Origin: Streptomyces sp. col6
Lineage (GTDB): Bacteria > Actinomycetota > Actinomycetes > Streptomycetales > Streptomycetaceae
Reading direction: 5' to 3'
Length of the DNA stretch: 43,915 nt
Assembly: GCF_008042035.1 (NCBI RefSeq)
Contig: NZ_RDBL01000021.1
Location: 1 to 43,915 of the forward strand
Part shown: piece after piece, positions 30,701-40,336 of the stretch
Position numbering within the stretch: the stretch's first letter is position 1
Layout: each line of letters starts with the position of its first letter
Made by a program: the position numbers and the translations under genes
Notes under the pieces: generated by a model
The model's input: only the letters and a program-made list of their open reading frames with translations
The model's database searches: none
Told to the model about the DNA's origin: nothing

Positions 30701-33700
30701 GGACCGGGATCCGGCAGTTCCGTGGCGGCATCCGCCAGCCGGCCCAGCAACTCCTCGGTACGCACCGGCACTCCGGCGACGACCAGCTCGGCCACCGCGA
30801 GGCACAGCTGCCGCAGATCCGTGTCCTGCGGGGAGTCCAGGGCGACGGCCACATGCTCCCGGTCGCCGAGCACCCGCTTGATCCAGCCCGTGCACAGCTT
30901 CCGCGGGCCGTGCTCGACGAAGACGCGGACCCCGTCCGCCCACGCCCGCTCGACCGTGGCCGCGAAGTCGATCGTGCCCATGCCCTGAGCGGTGATCGCG
31001 TCGGCAGCCCGGTCGGCGGTCGGCACGTACGCCTGCCCGGTGGCCCCGCTGTAGAACCGCACACCGGGCACCGGCGAGGTCGGCCGGTGGTGGGCCGCGC
31101 GCCACACCTCGCGGACCTCCGCGAGCTCCGGTGCGTGGGCCGCCAGGTCGTAGTCCAGCTCGACGGCGAACTCCGCGCCCAGACCCGCCACGACGGCCGC
31201 ACACGCCCGGGACTCGCCGCCGATGACGCACACCCCGGGGGCGTTCACCGCCATCAGATGGACGGCCGGCTCGCCGGCGAGTGCGGCGCGGACCACGTCC
31301 GCCCCGGCGCCGACCAGGTAGCTCGACCAGCGGGAGCCCTCGATGCCGTGCCGCTGCCAGTGGCGCCGCACCGCGCGGAGTTCACCGGTGAGTTCCGTCG
31401 TGAACAGGCCGCTGTCCCGGGTCGCCTCGTACAGCCCCGCGGCATCGGGCCAGGCACCCAGTGCGACCAGCGCGGTCGACTCGCCGGAGGAGTAGCCGAG
31501 TGCGGCATCCGGACGCAGGCCCAGCACCTCCCGGCTGAACACGGTGTGACAGACCGCCAGTTCGGCAGCGGACCAGATCTGCCGCAGCACCCCGTGGCGC
31601 GGCCCGGTCCGGAACCGTGCACCGACGGCGTGGTGGGTGTCCCGTACGGCCTCGCCGAGCGAGGGCAGCGCGAGCATCAGCTCATGGCCCATTCCCTCGT
31701 ACGAGGCCGAGCCGTTGGTGTAGACGAACGCCGTCTCCCCGCCGACCGGCCGGTCCCGGTAGCGCACACCCGACGGCCTCGCCCCGCCCTCGGTCAGCCA
31801 GCAGCGGGCCGCCTCCTTGCGCTCGGCCGGCACATGGCCGCCCTCGGCCACGAATGCCAGCCGCGCCGGACCCGCGGCGGAGCGCACACCGGAGTCCAGT
31901 GCGGCCAGCACCTCCCGGCGGTCCGCACCGGAGTACACGTGCAGACCCGGGGCCGGCCCCGGCAGCCACGGCCGAGCGTCACCCGCGCGCAGCCGTACCT
32001 GCACGGCGGGCCCTTCCATCGGCGTCACCCCGACCCGCGCGGTGCGGGGGACCGCCCCGGTGTCGGCCGGACTGTCCGGACGGGGCACGGCACGGTGCTG
32101 GAGGGCCAGCGCGGCGACGGCGACGGAGACCAGACCGGACGCGGCGTGCGCGCGCCCGAAGACCGCCGACGGGTCGAACACGGCGTCGGGGCCGTCACCG
32201 ATGACCATGTCGGGCTCGTCGTCACCCTTCTCGTCGAGCAGCGCGACCACCGTGTCACCGTCCCTGCGCGCGGTGTCCAGGAGCTTGAGTACGAGAACGA
32301 CGGCCGCGTCCCCCGGCTCGCCCCTGTGCCCCAGCTCCCGCACGGCCTCCCGGTGGACCGTCTCGCAGGACACGTCGGCGGCACCCACGAGTGCGGCGTC
32401 GGCCTCGCCCGCACGCAGCGCCCGCGCCGCGAGTTCCAGCGCGACCGGCCCGGACGCCTCCTCCGCCGACACCGTGAATCCGGAACCGCCGAGGTCGAGT
32501 TGGGTGCTGATGCGGTTCGCCGCGAGGTTGGGCATGCTCCCCACCACGCCCTCCGCCGTCATCGCCGGGGCGAACGCGTCCCGGGCGCGGGCCGCCCGCA
32601 CGACGCCCGCCTGCCCGCCCTCCTCCAGCCAGTGCGGCACCCGCCAGCGGGCACCCGCCCGACCCACCTCCGGGTCCACGCCCATCCCGATGACCACCAT
32701 GGTCCGCTCACGCGGAAGGCCCACGGTCCGTACCGCCTCCCGGGCGGCCTCCAGTACCAGGAGCTGATGGCGTACGGTCCGCTCCAGGGCCAGCGGAGGG
32801 AAGCACAGGTCCTGCAGCCCCACGGCGAACTCCTCGGCGGGGCCCCGCCGTTCGCCGCCCAGGAGCGCGCGGCGCAAGTCCTCGGCGGACGTCCCGTCGC
32901 CCACCCGGGCACCGATCGCGACGACGGCCACCGGCGCCCGGTTCCGTGACGTCCCTGACGCGCGCGCCGACCGGGGCACGACGGACCGGGGCACCTCGTC
33001 CGGATGGTCCACGATCACATGGGCGTTGGTCCCGCCGAAGCCGAACGCGCTCACCGCCGCCCTCCGCGCGCCCGTCCACTCCTCCGGCTCCGCGAGCACG
33101 CGCAACGGTGTGCCCGACAGCGCGTCCAGCGGCCGTCGCCCGCCCAGCGTCGCCGGACGCACCCCCGCCCCCAGCGCACCGAGCACCTTGAGCAGCCCGG
33201 TCATGCCCGCCGAAGCCAGCAGGTGCCCGACATTGGACTTCACCGAGCCGATCGGCATGTCCTCGGCGGCCCCGAACACCTCCGCCATGGCCCGCGCCTC
33301 CACGGCGTCCCCGACCGGTGTCCCCGTCGCATGGCACTCGACCAGCCCGACCGACTCGGGGGCGATGCCCGCCCGCTCGTACGCCAGACGCATCGCCCGC
33401 ACCTGGCCCTCCTCGGAGGGGCTGATGAGCCCGGCACCACGCCCGTCGTTGGAGAGCCCCGCGCCCCGGATCACACCGAGCACCGGAAGGCCGGCGGCGC
33501 GGGCGTCCGGCAGCCGCATCAGCGCGACGAACCCGGCACCCTCGCCGTGCACCAGCCCGTCCGCGTCCTGCTGGAACGGGCGGCACCGACCCGTACGGCT
33601 GGTCGCGGACAGCGCGCAGAACCCCACATGGAGGTAGAGCGGGTCGGGCCGGCTGACCGCACCCGCCACCATCAGATCGGCCGTTCCGTCGTGCAGCCGG

Positions 33701-34326
33701 TCGCACGCCAGCTTCACCGCGTACAGCGAAGAGGCACAGGCGGCATCGAGGGACCACGCCCCCGCCCCGAGTCCCAGCACCCGCGCCGCGAACGCCGCCG
33801 GCAGCCCCGAGGAGAAGCGGTTACGGGCATCGGGACGCGTACGGCGCGCACCCCTCAGCAGGGCGTCGCGCAGCGCCGGCCGCTGCGCGGACAGCCATAC
33901 GTGTTCGGCGAAGGCGGCCCCGGACTCCGTCGGGTACGACAGGTTCCCCAGCACCAGCCCCCCGCGCGGCAGCGGACCGGGGCGGCCCGCCTCGGAGAGG
34001 GCCTGGCGCGCCCCGTACAGGACCCAGTGGAACAGCGGGTCCAGCGCACGGATCTCCTCCGGGGCGATCGCGAAGCCGCCCGGGTCGAAGACGGACTCGA
34101 ACCCTTCGACGTAACCGCCGATCTCGCTCCATGTGCGGTCCACGGAATCGCCCACCGAGCCCATGACCTGCGGGCGCGGGATCCGCCACCGTCCCGCCGG
34201 GGCGGCCGACAGGGCGGTGCGGCCGGCCGCGATGCCGGCCCAGAACGTGTCCGGGTCCAGGGCGCCGGGCAGCACACAGCCCCGGCCGACGACGGCGATC
34301 GGTTCGAAATCCATACGGGTGCTCAC
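27736..34326 (-). CDS. PfaC-like lipid synthase subunit KS-CLF-AT-(DH)4
   Basis: A 2196-residue protein. KS (1-430) has the DAACASS active Cys197. A second KS-like domain (about 460-810) has EEASG with Glu623 in place of Cys, so it is a chain-length-factor partner. An acyltransferase domain (about 860-1180) has GYSSGES, Ser946. A Pro/Ala linker follows (1180-1370). Four FabA-type hotdog units form the C-terminal third: degenerate at about 1468 (GHMPSGVLIEAGQ), active His1676 (HFHNDPCMPG), degenerate at about 1906 (GGRTMPFAVLMEV), active His2088 (HFFQDPVQPG). Carrying the AT inside resembles myxobacterial Pfa3 and thraustochytrid subunits, rather than gammaproteobacterial PfaB plus PfaC. The start is a GTG at 34326 without a strong ribosome-binding site; an ATG at 34314 is possible. 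The gene ends the operon. Confidence 0.9.
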   Translation of the reverse strand: MSTRMDFEPIAVVGRGCVLPGALDPDTFWAGIAAGRTALSAAPAGRWRIPRPQVMGSVGDSVDRTWSEIGGYVEGFESVFDPGGFAIAPEEIRALDPLFHWVLYGARQALSEAGRPGPLPRGGLVLGNLSYPTESGAAFAEHVWLSAQRPALRDALLRGARRTRPDARNRFSSGLPAAFAARVLGLGAGAWSLDAACASSLYAVKLACDRLHDGTADLMVAGAVSRPDPLYLHVGFCALSATSRTGRCRPFQQDADGLVHGEGAGFVALMRLPDARAAGLPVLGVIRGAGLSNDGRGAGLISPSEEGQVRAMRLAYERAGIAPESVGLVECHATGTPVGDAVEARAMAEVFGAAEDMPIGSVKSNVGHLLASAGMTGLLKVLGALGAGVRPATLGGRRPLDALSGTPLRVLAEPEEWTGARRAAVSAFGFGGTNAHVIVDHPDEVPRSVVPRSARASGTSRNRAPVAVVAIGARVGDGTSAEDLRRALLGGERRGPAEEFAVGLQDLCFPPLALERTVRHQLLVLEAAREAVRTVGLPRERTMVVIGMGVDPEVGRAGARWRVPHWLEEGGQAGVVRAARARDAFAPAMTAEGVVGSMPNLAANRISTQLDLGGSGFTVSAEEASGPVALELAARALRAGEADAALVGAADVSCETVHREAVRELGHRGEPGDAAVVLVLKLLDTARRDGDTVVALLDEKGDDEPDMVIGDGPDAVFDPSAVFGRAHAASGLVSVAVAALALQHRAVPRPDSPADTGAVPRTARVGVTPMEGPAVQVRLRAGDARPWLPGPAPGLHVYSGADRREVLAALDSGVRSAAGPARLAFVAEGGHVPAERKEAARCWLTEGGARPSGVRYRDRPVGGETAFVYTNGSASYEGMGHELMLALPSLGEAVRDTHHAVGARFRTGPRHGVLRQIWSAAELAVCHTVFSREVLGLRPDAALGYSSGESTALVALGAWPDAAGLYEATRDSGLFTTELTGELRAVRRHWQRHGIEGSRWSSYLVGAGADVVRAALAGEPAVHLMAVNAPGVCVIGGESRACAAVVAGLGAEFAVELDYDLAAHAPELAEVREVWRAAHHRPTSPVPGVRFYSGATGQAYVPTADRAADAITAQGMGTIDFAATVERAWADGVRVFVEHGPRKLCTGWIKRVLGDREHVAVALDSPQDTDLRQLCLAVAELVVAGVPVRTEELLGRLADAATELPDPGPTVTLRTVPPPALPDVAPRVPVLPRAPRLAPVPAPGPGRPAASPVPRTRVVEERPGRAASSPAAGAGGARAAVARLASRAAELHQEVMARHAESHRRFLDMSALAVTALTRTGTPAPGAVHPATPVARRTAAPLALPAPQRPGPGGPARLTDPPVLPDPSEPPVVPHPSDPVCGPTFDRAQLEYLAGGRISALFGPRFAEQDGYAVQTRMPGPPMLLADRVTGIDAVPGALALPGPVRTDGRIWTETDVLPDSWYLDSTGHMPSGVLIEAGQADLLLLSWLGADLLNRGERAYRLLGCEVTFHGAPPGAGDTLRFEIHIDGHAEADGVRLAFFHYDCYVDGELRLSVRDGQAGFFTPAELADSGGIRWDPSGHPPGDGLPLDPPAVPCGRRRFGTEALRALAEGRPADCFGPGWEATAAHVRTPRLDGERLRLLDEVSAFDPAGGPWGRGYLRAETSLDPDDWFFAGHFHNDPCMPGTLMLQGGLQAMAFYLTAMGYTVARDGWRFEPVDGQPCRAMCRGQATPEDRRVVYEVLVRGVSAGPVPTLHADVLGSVDGTKAFLGRGMALRLVPDWPLTQWRLAGPPAVQTGGTPLPLPRLGGLAGHREEKPVAAAADGFRFDYPSLLACAWGRPSEAFGPMYAPFDGTRGVARLPGPPYHFMSRIVSVDGPQGGMREGSRVVAEYDVPEDAWFFEQSGGRTMPFAVLMEVALQPCGWLASYVGSALTTEADLLFRNLDGTGRVTGEVTPATRTVRTRAELTRLSRSGEMIIESFRVSCTADDVPVFAMETVFGFFPRSAFEDQQGVPVTPDDRARLTEPSGRAVDLGTRPDRYCGGEPRLPGPMLLMLDRVTGYWPDGGSAGLGRLRSEKDVRPDAWFFRAHFFQDPVQPGSLGVEAMCQLLQYYLLERDVAEGVPQPRFEPVLPDRETAWTYRGQITPAHRLIRVDMDIVESGRDARGPYAVADATLWGDDTCIYRVRGLGMRVVPTAP

Positions 34327-34369
34327 TCGGTCGGCGGATAAGGAGGCGGAAGCCGGGGAGGGGTGCGGA

Positions 34370-37300
34370 TCAGGACGGGCGGCGGACGAGTTCCACGCCG
34401 ATGAGTTCCAGCAGGACGCTTCCGTCGGCGCCGATCAGCGCGGCGTCGCAGCGCGCCCCGGTGTCGTGCGTCTTCCGCCCGCGCACCACACACCGGACCT
34501 CGCCCTCCACCGGACCGCGCCGGTGGACACGGCACTCCGCGACCCCCATCGGCAGCGTCCGTGCTCCGAGCGCCGTCTCCGCCCAGAGCAGGGAGAGTTG
34601 CAGCGCCCCGTCCACAGCCGCCGCGTCCAGCGGCCCGTGCGCGCCTGCCCAGTCCAGAGCGCGCAGCCCCGCGACAACCGCCTCGGCACCGTGCTCCGAT
34701 GCGCCGTTCACCGTGCGCAGGGCGTGGAACCGAGGGCCGTGGAAGAGGGCCGTGCCCTCGTAGGGACCGGCCGCGTCGAGCGGCTTCAGGGCGTCGGGGG
34801 TGTCCCAGGCGTCCGGAGCCGGCAGGTCGTCGGCGGTGTCGAGCACGGCCCGGTAGTACGCCGTACCGTCCTCGCTCCGCAGCTCCGCGTCCAGGCCCCG
34901 CGGCGCACCGGGTGCGCCCCGGCTGCCGAGCACGGTGAGCCGGTGGCCCGCTCCCGCCAGGTTCGGCAGGGCGCACGTCCGGTACACGCGCAGCTCCCGC
35001 ACGACGAGCGGACCGGAGGCCGGGAGCCACGCCACGGCGGCACCGGCGAACCAGTCCAGGGCCAACGCCACGGGCAGCACGGGGACATCGGCGGGCGCGT
35101 GGTCCGCCAGCTGAGGCAGCGCGTCCGCGCGGACCAGCACCTGTGCCCGGGACGCGTCACCGGCCGGCGCGATGGCCGCAGGGTCCTCGCCGGCCACGAG
35201 GACGACCCGGGGCTCACCGGCCGGGCCGGCCAACTCGGCGCTGAAGGCGGCGGCACCCTGCGCCAGGGGGATGAGCGGCACCCCGGACCGGCCGAAGTGC
35301 GCCGCGAGGGAAGGGCTGACCATTCCGCCCTGCCACGGCCCCCAGGCCACACACCGCACCAGGCAGTCGGGGCGGCGGGCCTGTTCGGCGGATGCCACCT
35401 GGTGCAGCACCTCGTTGGCCATGGCGTAGTCGCACTGCCCCGGGTTGCCGAACACGGCGGCCACCGAGGAGAACAGGACGATCGTGTCCAGCGGATCGTC
35501 CGCCGTCGCCGCCAGCAGGGCCCGCAGCCCGTCCACCTTCGTGGACATCACCAGCCCGGCCTGCTCGTCGCTCTTCTCCGCGATCCGCTTGTCGGCCAGC
35601 ACCCCCGCACCGTGCACGATGCCGGTGACCGGACCCCATGCCTCACGTACGTCACGCAGCGCCTCGGCCAGGGCGTCGGCGTCGCGGGCGTCCGCCCGGA
35701 CGTACCGGACCGGTGATCCGGCCGCCTCCAGAGCGGCCACCGTCGCCCGCACCTCGCGCGCGGCCAGGATCTCCCGGGCCCGCGCCGCGATGCGCGCGGG
35801 GGAGGTGTCCGTCCCGGCGGCGTCCGCACGCTCGGCGAGCAGGCGGGTGAGCGACGGCTCGTCGGCAGCTGCTTCGAGCCCCGCGGGTTCGGCGCCCGGG
35901 TCGGTCCTGCCCACCAGCACGATCCGGGGACGGTGTGCCCCGGCCAGGTCCAGCAGGGCGGCGGCGGTCACCCCGCGCGCGCCCCCGGTGGCCACGAGCA
36001 CCGACGCGGAGGAGATCCGGCCCTCCCCTTCCGGTGCCACCGGAGCGGGCACCAGGTGCGGGACGGCCCGTGAACCGTCGGCCCGGAGACCGGCCTCCTT
36101 GTCGGCGCCGCCTGCGAGGAGTTCGCGTACGACCGCCTCGGCGACCTCCGCGTCGTCCCGGCCGCCGCGCTCGCAGTCGACGACCCTGCACGAGGCGCCG
36201 GGCCACTCCTTCGCCGCGGTCCTGACCAGTCCGGCGACCCCGCCCAGCCAGGCCCGGTCGCGCGTGCGACCGCCGAGCCCGAAGTCGCCCCCGGTGTCCT
36301 GCACGGCCACGAACGTGACCTCGTTCCCTCCCGCCGCCCGCGCCGCCACCGTCCGCGCCGCGCGGAGCGCCGACAGGTGCAGCTCCCTCGCCTCGTCCGG
36401 TGCGCTCGACGAGGTGAGCCCGCCGAGATGGATGACCGCCCGTGCGTCCGACGGCACCTCGGCCACGGCGGTGGCGTCCACGCCGCGCTCGACGAGCTTC
36501 CGCGCGACGAGACCGGCCGGCCCGTCGGGACCCCCGCCGGTCACGACGACGGGCCCGTCCAGCAGGCCCGCCGTCACCAGGCCCGATGCCGGTGACTCCA
36601 GCAGGCGCGGTACGAGCCGCGTCAGGGGCACGTCCTTCCCGGGGCAGGCGTCCGGGACGGGAAACCCGGCACCCTCCGGGGCGTCGGAGCCCGTGGACGC
36701 CTGGGGCGTCGGCTCGGGGGCGGAGACGAGGGCATCGACGATCTCGCGCAGCGTGCGAAGCCGCCCCAGGCGCCCGACGTCGCCCGATGCCACCTCGCCC
36801 ACCTGACGGCGGACCGCCGACAGGATCTCGACCCGCTTGATGGAGTCCACCCCCAGGTCGGCCTCCAGCTCCATGTCCAGGGTGAGCATCTCCGCCGGAT
36901 AGCCGGTCAGCCGGGCCACCACCGACAGCAGTACGCCCTCCAGTTCGGACGACGACATGGCCGGGGCCGCACGGGAGGCGGGCGCCGGGACCGGAACCGG
37001 AACGGAAGGAGGAGCCAGGACCGGTGCGGGAGGGGGCGCGACGGGCGCCGGCGGTACGGACATCGCCTCCGGCACCAGCAGGGGAACGGCTGACTCAGCC
37101 ACAGGCACCGAGGCCCGGGGGAGCGGCAGCGGCACGGAGGCGGCGACGGCCTTCCCTCCGACCCCCTCCCCGCCGAGCGGCATGCCGAGCAGCGCGGCCA
37201 TGCTCGTCTCGGTCATCCGGAGAAACGCCGTGTGGCTGTCCACCAGCATGCGCTGACACGCCGCGTGGGCCTCCGCCGTCTGCCGGTGCACCTGCTCGAC

Positions 37301-40300
37301 GGCCGCGTACACGTCCGGACCGAGGGAGGTGACGGCCTCGGACACGGGGGCATCGTTGGCCCCGACGGTCCGCGGAGGCGCGGGGTGCACAGGGGTGTAC
37401 GCGGGCATGGGAGCCGCCTGGTGCTCGGGCTCGGGTGCGGACGGGGGCGACGGCCGGCTCTCCGGCTCGGCCGACGCGGCACGGGGCGGCGGAAGCTGAC
37501 CGTGGTTGGCTCCGCTGATCTTCACCGTCATTCGGGGCTCGCGCTCCTTCGCTGAGGTTTCGGGCACGTCGTAGGGCGCCCAGAGAGCGCCGAGATCGAG
37601 GGGGACACCGCGCACGGCGAGTTCGCCGAGGGCCGCGTGCAGGCTGCCGGTCCCGGCCCGGCCCGGCCCGTCCAGGGACACGGCCGCGTGCGGGCGGTCG
37701 CCGAGGATCTGCCCCGTCAGAACGGTCAGCGCGTTGCCCGCACCGACCTCGACGAAGGTCCGCACCCCGTTCGCGTACATCGCCTCGATCTGGTCCTGGA
37801 AGAGCACCGGCGAGGCGAGATGGTCCGCGATCCGGCGGCGCACCTCCTCGGGATCCGAGGGGTACGGTGCCGCGTCGGCGTTGCCGTAGACCTCGGTCCG
37901 GGGCCCCGTCAGCGGCACCGAGCGCAGGTACGCGGCCAGCGGCCCGGCGGCCGGGGCGACGAGCGGACTGTGGAAGGCGGTCGACGTGGCCAGCCTCCGG
38001 GTCGCCACACCTTCGGCGGCGAAGCCCTCCTCGGCGCGGGCGACAGCGTCGACGGTGCCCGAAAGCACCACCTGACGCGGCGAGTTGTGATTGGCGGGCC
38101 AGACGCCCCCGTACGCTCCGGCGGCCAGTACCTCCGCGACACGGGCATGGTCCGTCGCGACCGCCAGCATCGCGCCCGGCGTGCCGGCCGCGTCCCGCAT
38201 CAGCTCACCCCGGCGACGGGCGAGACCCACCAGCGCCCCGGCGTCCAGCACACCCGCGCAGTGCAGCGCCACCAGCTCACCGAAGCTGTGCCCCGCCACG
38301 CAGTCCGGGCGCAGCCCCAGTTCCCGCACCACCTCCAGCAGCGCCAGCGCGTGCACCGCCAGTGCCGGCTGCGCCCACTCGGTGGCGTCCAGCAGCGCTC
38401 GCCGTGCCGCGCGCTCCTCCTCGGTGAAGGCGGGCGGCGGGAACACGACGCGGTGCAGCGCCCGGCCGTCGAAGGACGCGCCGCCCAGCCGGTCCCACAC
38501 GCCCTGCGCGGCCGGCGACAGTATGGCGACCCCGGCGCCCATCCCGACGTACTGCGCACCCTGGCCGGGAAAGAGGAAGCCGATGCGGCCGGGCGCCGGT
38601 TCCCCGTACGCGCAGCGCGTTCCCTGCGGCGTGGCGAACGCCGTGCCGGGCCGCTGCCCGATCAACGCGAGGGCCCGGTCGTACTTCTCCCGCAGGTCCT
38701 CCCCGTCGTGGGCGACGATCGCCAGCCGCACCGGGGCGGTGGGGGAGAAGGACGTGTGGCTTTCCCGCGCCAGTGCGGCGAGCGGGCGGCCCGCGTCGGT
38801 CGGCGGCGGTACGAGGGCGGCGGGTGAGTCCCCGCTGAACAGGACGAGTTCGCTCGGCGCCGAGCGATGGCGCAGGGCCACCCGGCCCCCGCCCGAGGGC
38901 ACGTACTCCTCCAGCGTGACGTGGAAGTTGCTGCCGCCGAAGCCGAAGCTGGACACCGATGCCCGGCGGGGACGGCCGGGCGGCCGTACCCAGGGGCGTG
39001 TCTCCGTGTTCACGTAGAACGGGCCGTCGGGAAGTGCCGCCGCCGGGTTGGGGCGCTCGACCTTCACGGTCGGCGGCAGCACCTGGTGGCGCAGGGCCAT
39101 GACCGCCTTGAGGAGCCCGGCAGCGCCCGCCGCGCACTTGGTGTGGCCGATCTGGGACTTCACCGAACCGATGGCGCACCACTGCCCGTCCGAACGGCCC
39201 GAAGCGCCGAACACCTCGCCGAGTGCAGCCAGTTCGGCCGTGTCGCCGGCCTTGGTCCCGGTGCCGTGCGCCTCGACCAGCTCGACGGTCTCCGGTCCGT
39301 AACCGGCGTCCTCGTACGCGCGGCGCAAGGCCCGCGCCTGGCCCTCGGGCAGCGGGGCGTAGATCGCGGTGCCCCGGCCGTCGGAGGAGGTGCCGATGCC
39401 CCGGATCACCGCGTGGACGCGGTCGCCGTCCCGCTCCGCGTCGGCCAGCCGCTTCAGGGCGTACATGACGACGGCCTCACCCAGCATCGTGCCGTCCGCC
39501 TCGGCCGAGAACGGCCGGCAGTCACCGCTCGGGGACAGCGCGGGCGTCTTGGAGAAGCACAGGAACATGCCGATGTCGTTGCCCGTGTCCACACCCCCGC
39601 TGATCACCAGGTCGGCCCGGCCGAGTGCCAGCTCACCGACCGCCGTGGACAGGGCGGCCAGCGAACTGGCACAGGCCGCGTCCGTGGTGTGGTTGATGCC
39701 GTGCAGGTCGAACCGGTTGGCGATCCGGCCCGCGACGACGTTGCCCAGCAGACCGGGGAACGTCGACTCCCGCCACGGCTGGAACCGGGCGGAGATCCGG
39801 TCGCACACCGCCCGCGCCTCGGCCTCGTCGAAGCCGCTCTCACGGAGCGCGGCGAGCCACACCGGGCGGTGCGTCCGCCCGTACATGTGCGGCAGCAGCT
39901 CCAGCGCCGCCGCACCGAGGACGACACCGGTCCGGTCCGGGTCCAGCCGCGCCCTGCCCCCGACGTCCGCCAGCACCTGGTCGGCGACCATCAGGGCGAG
40001 CAGCTGGGAGGTGTCCGTCGAGGAGAGGACGGTGGGGGGAACCCCGTACGCCATCGGATCGAAGTCGACCTCCGGCAGGAAGGCTCCACGGCGTGCGTAC
40101 GTCCGGTCGGGGGCGGCCGGGTCCGGGTCGTAGTGGTCCTCCACCCGCCAGCGGGAGGCGGGGACCTCGGTGATCAGGTCCTGTCCGCCGGACACGATCC
40201 GCCAGTACCCGGCCGCGTCCGTCGCACCGGGTACCAGGGCGCCCACTCCGACCACGGCGACGGGATGGCGGCCGGGAGGGGAGGAGCGCACGGATTCTCC

Positions 40301-40336
40301 TGGAGAGGTGGGCTTCGGTACGCGGAGGCCGCTCAT
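34370..40336 (-). CDS. PfaA-like lipid synthase subunit KS-AT-ACP-KR-DH
   Basis: A 1988-residue protein. KS (about 25-450) has Cys222 (DAACASS), His357 (EAHGTGT) and His398 (IGHTK). A malonyl-type AT has GHSFGE, Ser684. A long Pro-rich linker (about 890-1120) is followed by one ACP, with phosphopantetheine site Ser1165 in DLGVDSIKRVEIL. A KR (about 1250-1690) has GGARGVT and the Tyr in CDYAMANEV. A C-terminal DH-like hotdog region has LADHAP near 1745 and HGPRF. Canonical PUFA synthases carry four to nine tandem ACPs here; this one has a single ACP. The ATG overlaps the PfaD-like stop as ATGA. The PfaC-like gene follows after 43 bp. Confidence 0.92.
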   Translation of the reverse strand: MSGLRVPKPTSPGESVRSSPPGRHPVAVVGVGALVPGATDAAGYWRIVSGGQDLITEVPASRWRVEDHYDPDPAAPDRTYARRGAFLPEVDFDPMAYGVPPTVLSSTDTSQLLALMVADQVLADVGGRARLDPDRTGVVLGAAALELLPHMYGRTHRPVWLAALRESGFDEAEARAVCDRISARFQPWRESTFPGLLGNVVAGRIANRFDLHGINHTTDAACASSLAALSTAVGELALGRADLVISGGVDTGNDIGMFLCFSKTPALSPSGDCRPFSAEADGTMLGEAVVMYALKRLADAERDGDRVHAVIRGIGTSSDGRGTAIYAPLPEGQARALRRAYEDAGYGPETVELVEAHGTGTKAGDTAELAALGEVFGASGRSDGQWCAIGSVKSQIGHTKCAAGAAGLLKAVMALRHQVLPPTVKVERPNPAAALPDGPFYVNTETRPWVRPPGRPRRASVSSFGFGGSNFHVTLEEYVPSGGGRVALRHRSAPSELVLFSGDSPAALVPPPTDAGRPLAALARESHTSFSPTAPVRLAIVAHDGEDLREKYDRALALIGQRPGTAFATPQGTRCAYGEPAPGRIGFLFPGQGAQYVGMGAGVAILSPAAQGVWDRLGGASFDGRALHRVVFPPPAFTEEERAARRALLDATEWAQPALAVHALALLEVVRELGLRPDCVAGHSFGELVALHCAGVLDAGALVGLARRRGELMRDAAGTPGAMLAVATDHARVAEVLAAGAYGGVWPANHNSPRQVVLSGTVDAVARAEEGFAAEGVATRRLATSTAFHSPLVAPAAGPLAAYLRSVPLTGPRTEVYGNADAAPYPSDPEEVRRRIADHLASPVLFQDQIEAMYANGVRTFVEVGAGNALTVLTGQILGDRPHAAVSLDGPGRAGTGSLHAALGELAVRGVPLDLGALWAPYDVPETSAKEREPRMTVKISGANHGQLPPPRAASAEPESRPSPPSAPEPEHQAAPMPAYTPVHPAPPRTVGANDAPVSEAVTSLGPDVYAAVEQVHRQTAEAHAACQRMLVDSHTAFLRMTETSMAALLGMPLGGEGVGGKAVAASVPLPLPRASVPVAESAVPLLVPEAMSVPPAPVAPPPAPVLAPPSVPVPVPAPASRAAPAMSSSELEGVLLSVVARLTGYPAEMLTLDMELEADLGVDSIKRVEILSAVRRQVGEVASGDVGRLGRLRTLREIVDALVSAPEPTPQASTGSDAPEGAGFPVPDACPGKDVPLTRLVPRLLESPASGLVTAGLLDGPVVVTGGGPDGPAGLVARKLVERGVDATAVAEVPSDARAVIHLGGLTSSSAPDEARELHLSALRAARTVAARAAGGNEVTFVAVQDTGGDFGLGGRTRDRAWLGGVAGLVRTAAKEWPGASCRVVDCERGGRDDAEVAEAVVRELLAGGADKEAGLRADGSRAVPHLVPAPVAPEGEGRISSASVLVATGGARGVTAAALLDLAGAHRPRIVLVGRTDPGAEPAGLEAAADEPSLTRLLAERADAAGTDTSPARIAARAREILAAREVRATVAALEAAGSPVRYVRADARDADALAEALRDVREAWGPVTGIVHGAGVLADKRIAEKSDEQAGLVMSTKVDGLRALLAATADDPLDTIVLFSSVAAVFGNPGQCDYAMANEVLHQVASAEQARRPDCLVRCVAWGPWQGGMVSPSLAAHFGRSGVPLIPLAQGAAAFSAELAGPAGEPRVVLVAGEDPAAIAPAGDASRAQVLVRADALPQLADHAPADVPVLPVALALDWFAGAAVAWLPASGPLVVRELRVYRTCALPNLAGAGHRLTVLGSRGAPGAPRGLDAELRSEDGTAYYRAVLDTADDLPAPDAWDTPDALKPLDAAGPYEGTALFHGPRFHALRTVNGASEHGAEAVVAGLRALDWAGAHGPLDAAAVDGALQLSLLWAETALGARTLPMGVAECRVHRRGPVEGEVRCVVRGRKTHDTGARCDAALIGADGSVLLELIGVELVRRPS

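Noticed and set aside
30340..34341. Long plus-strand open frames across the lipid-synthase genes
   Set aside because: They are the complement of strongly coding minus-strand domains with intact active sites; such shadow frames are common at this GC content.
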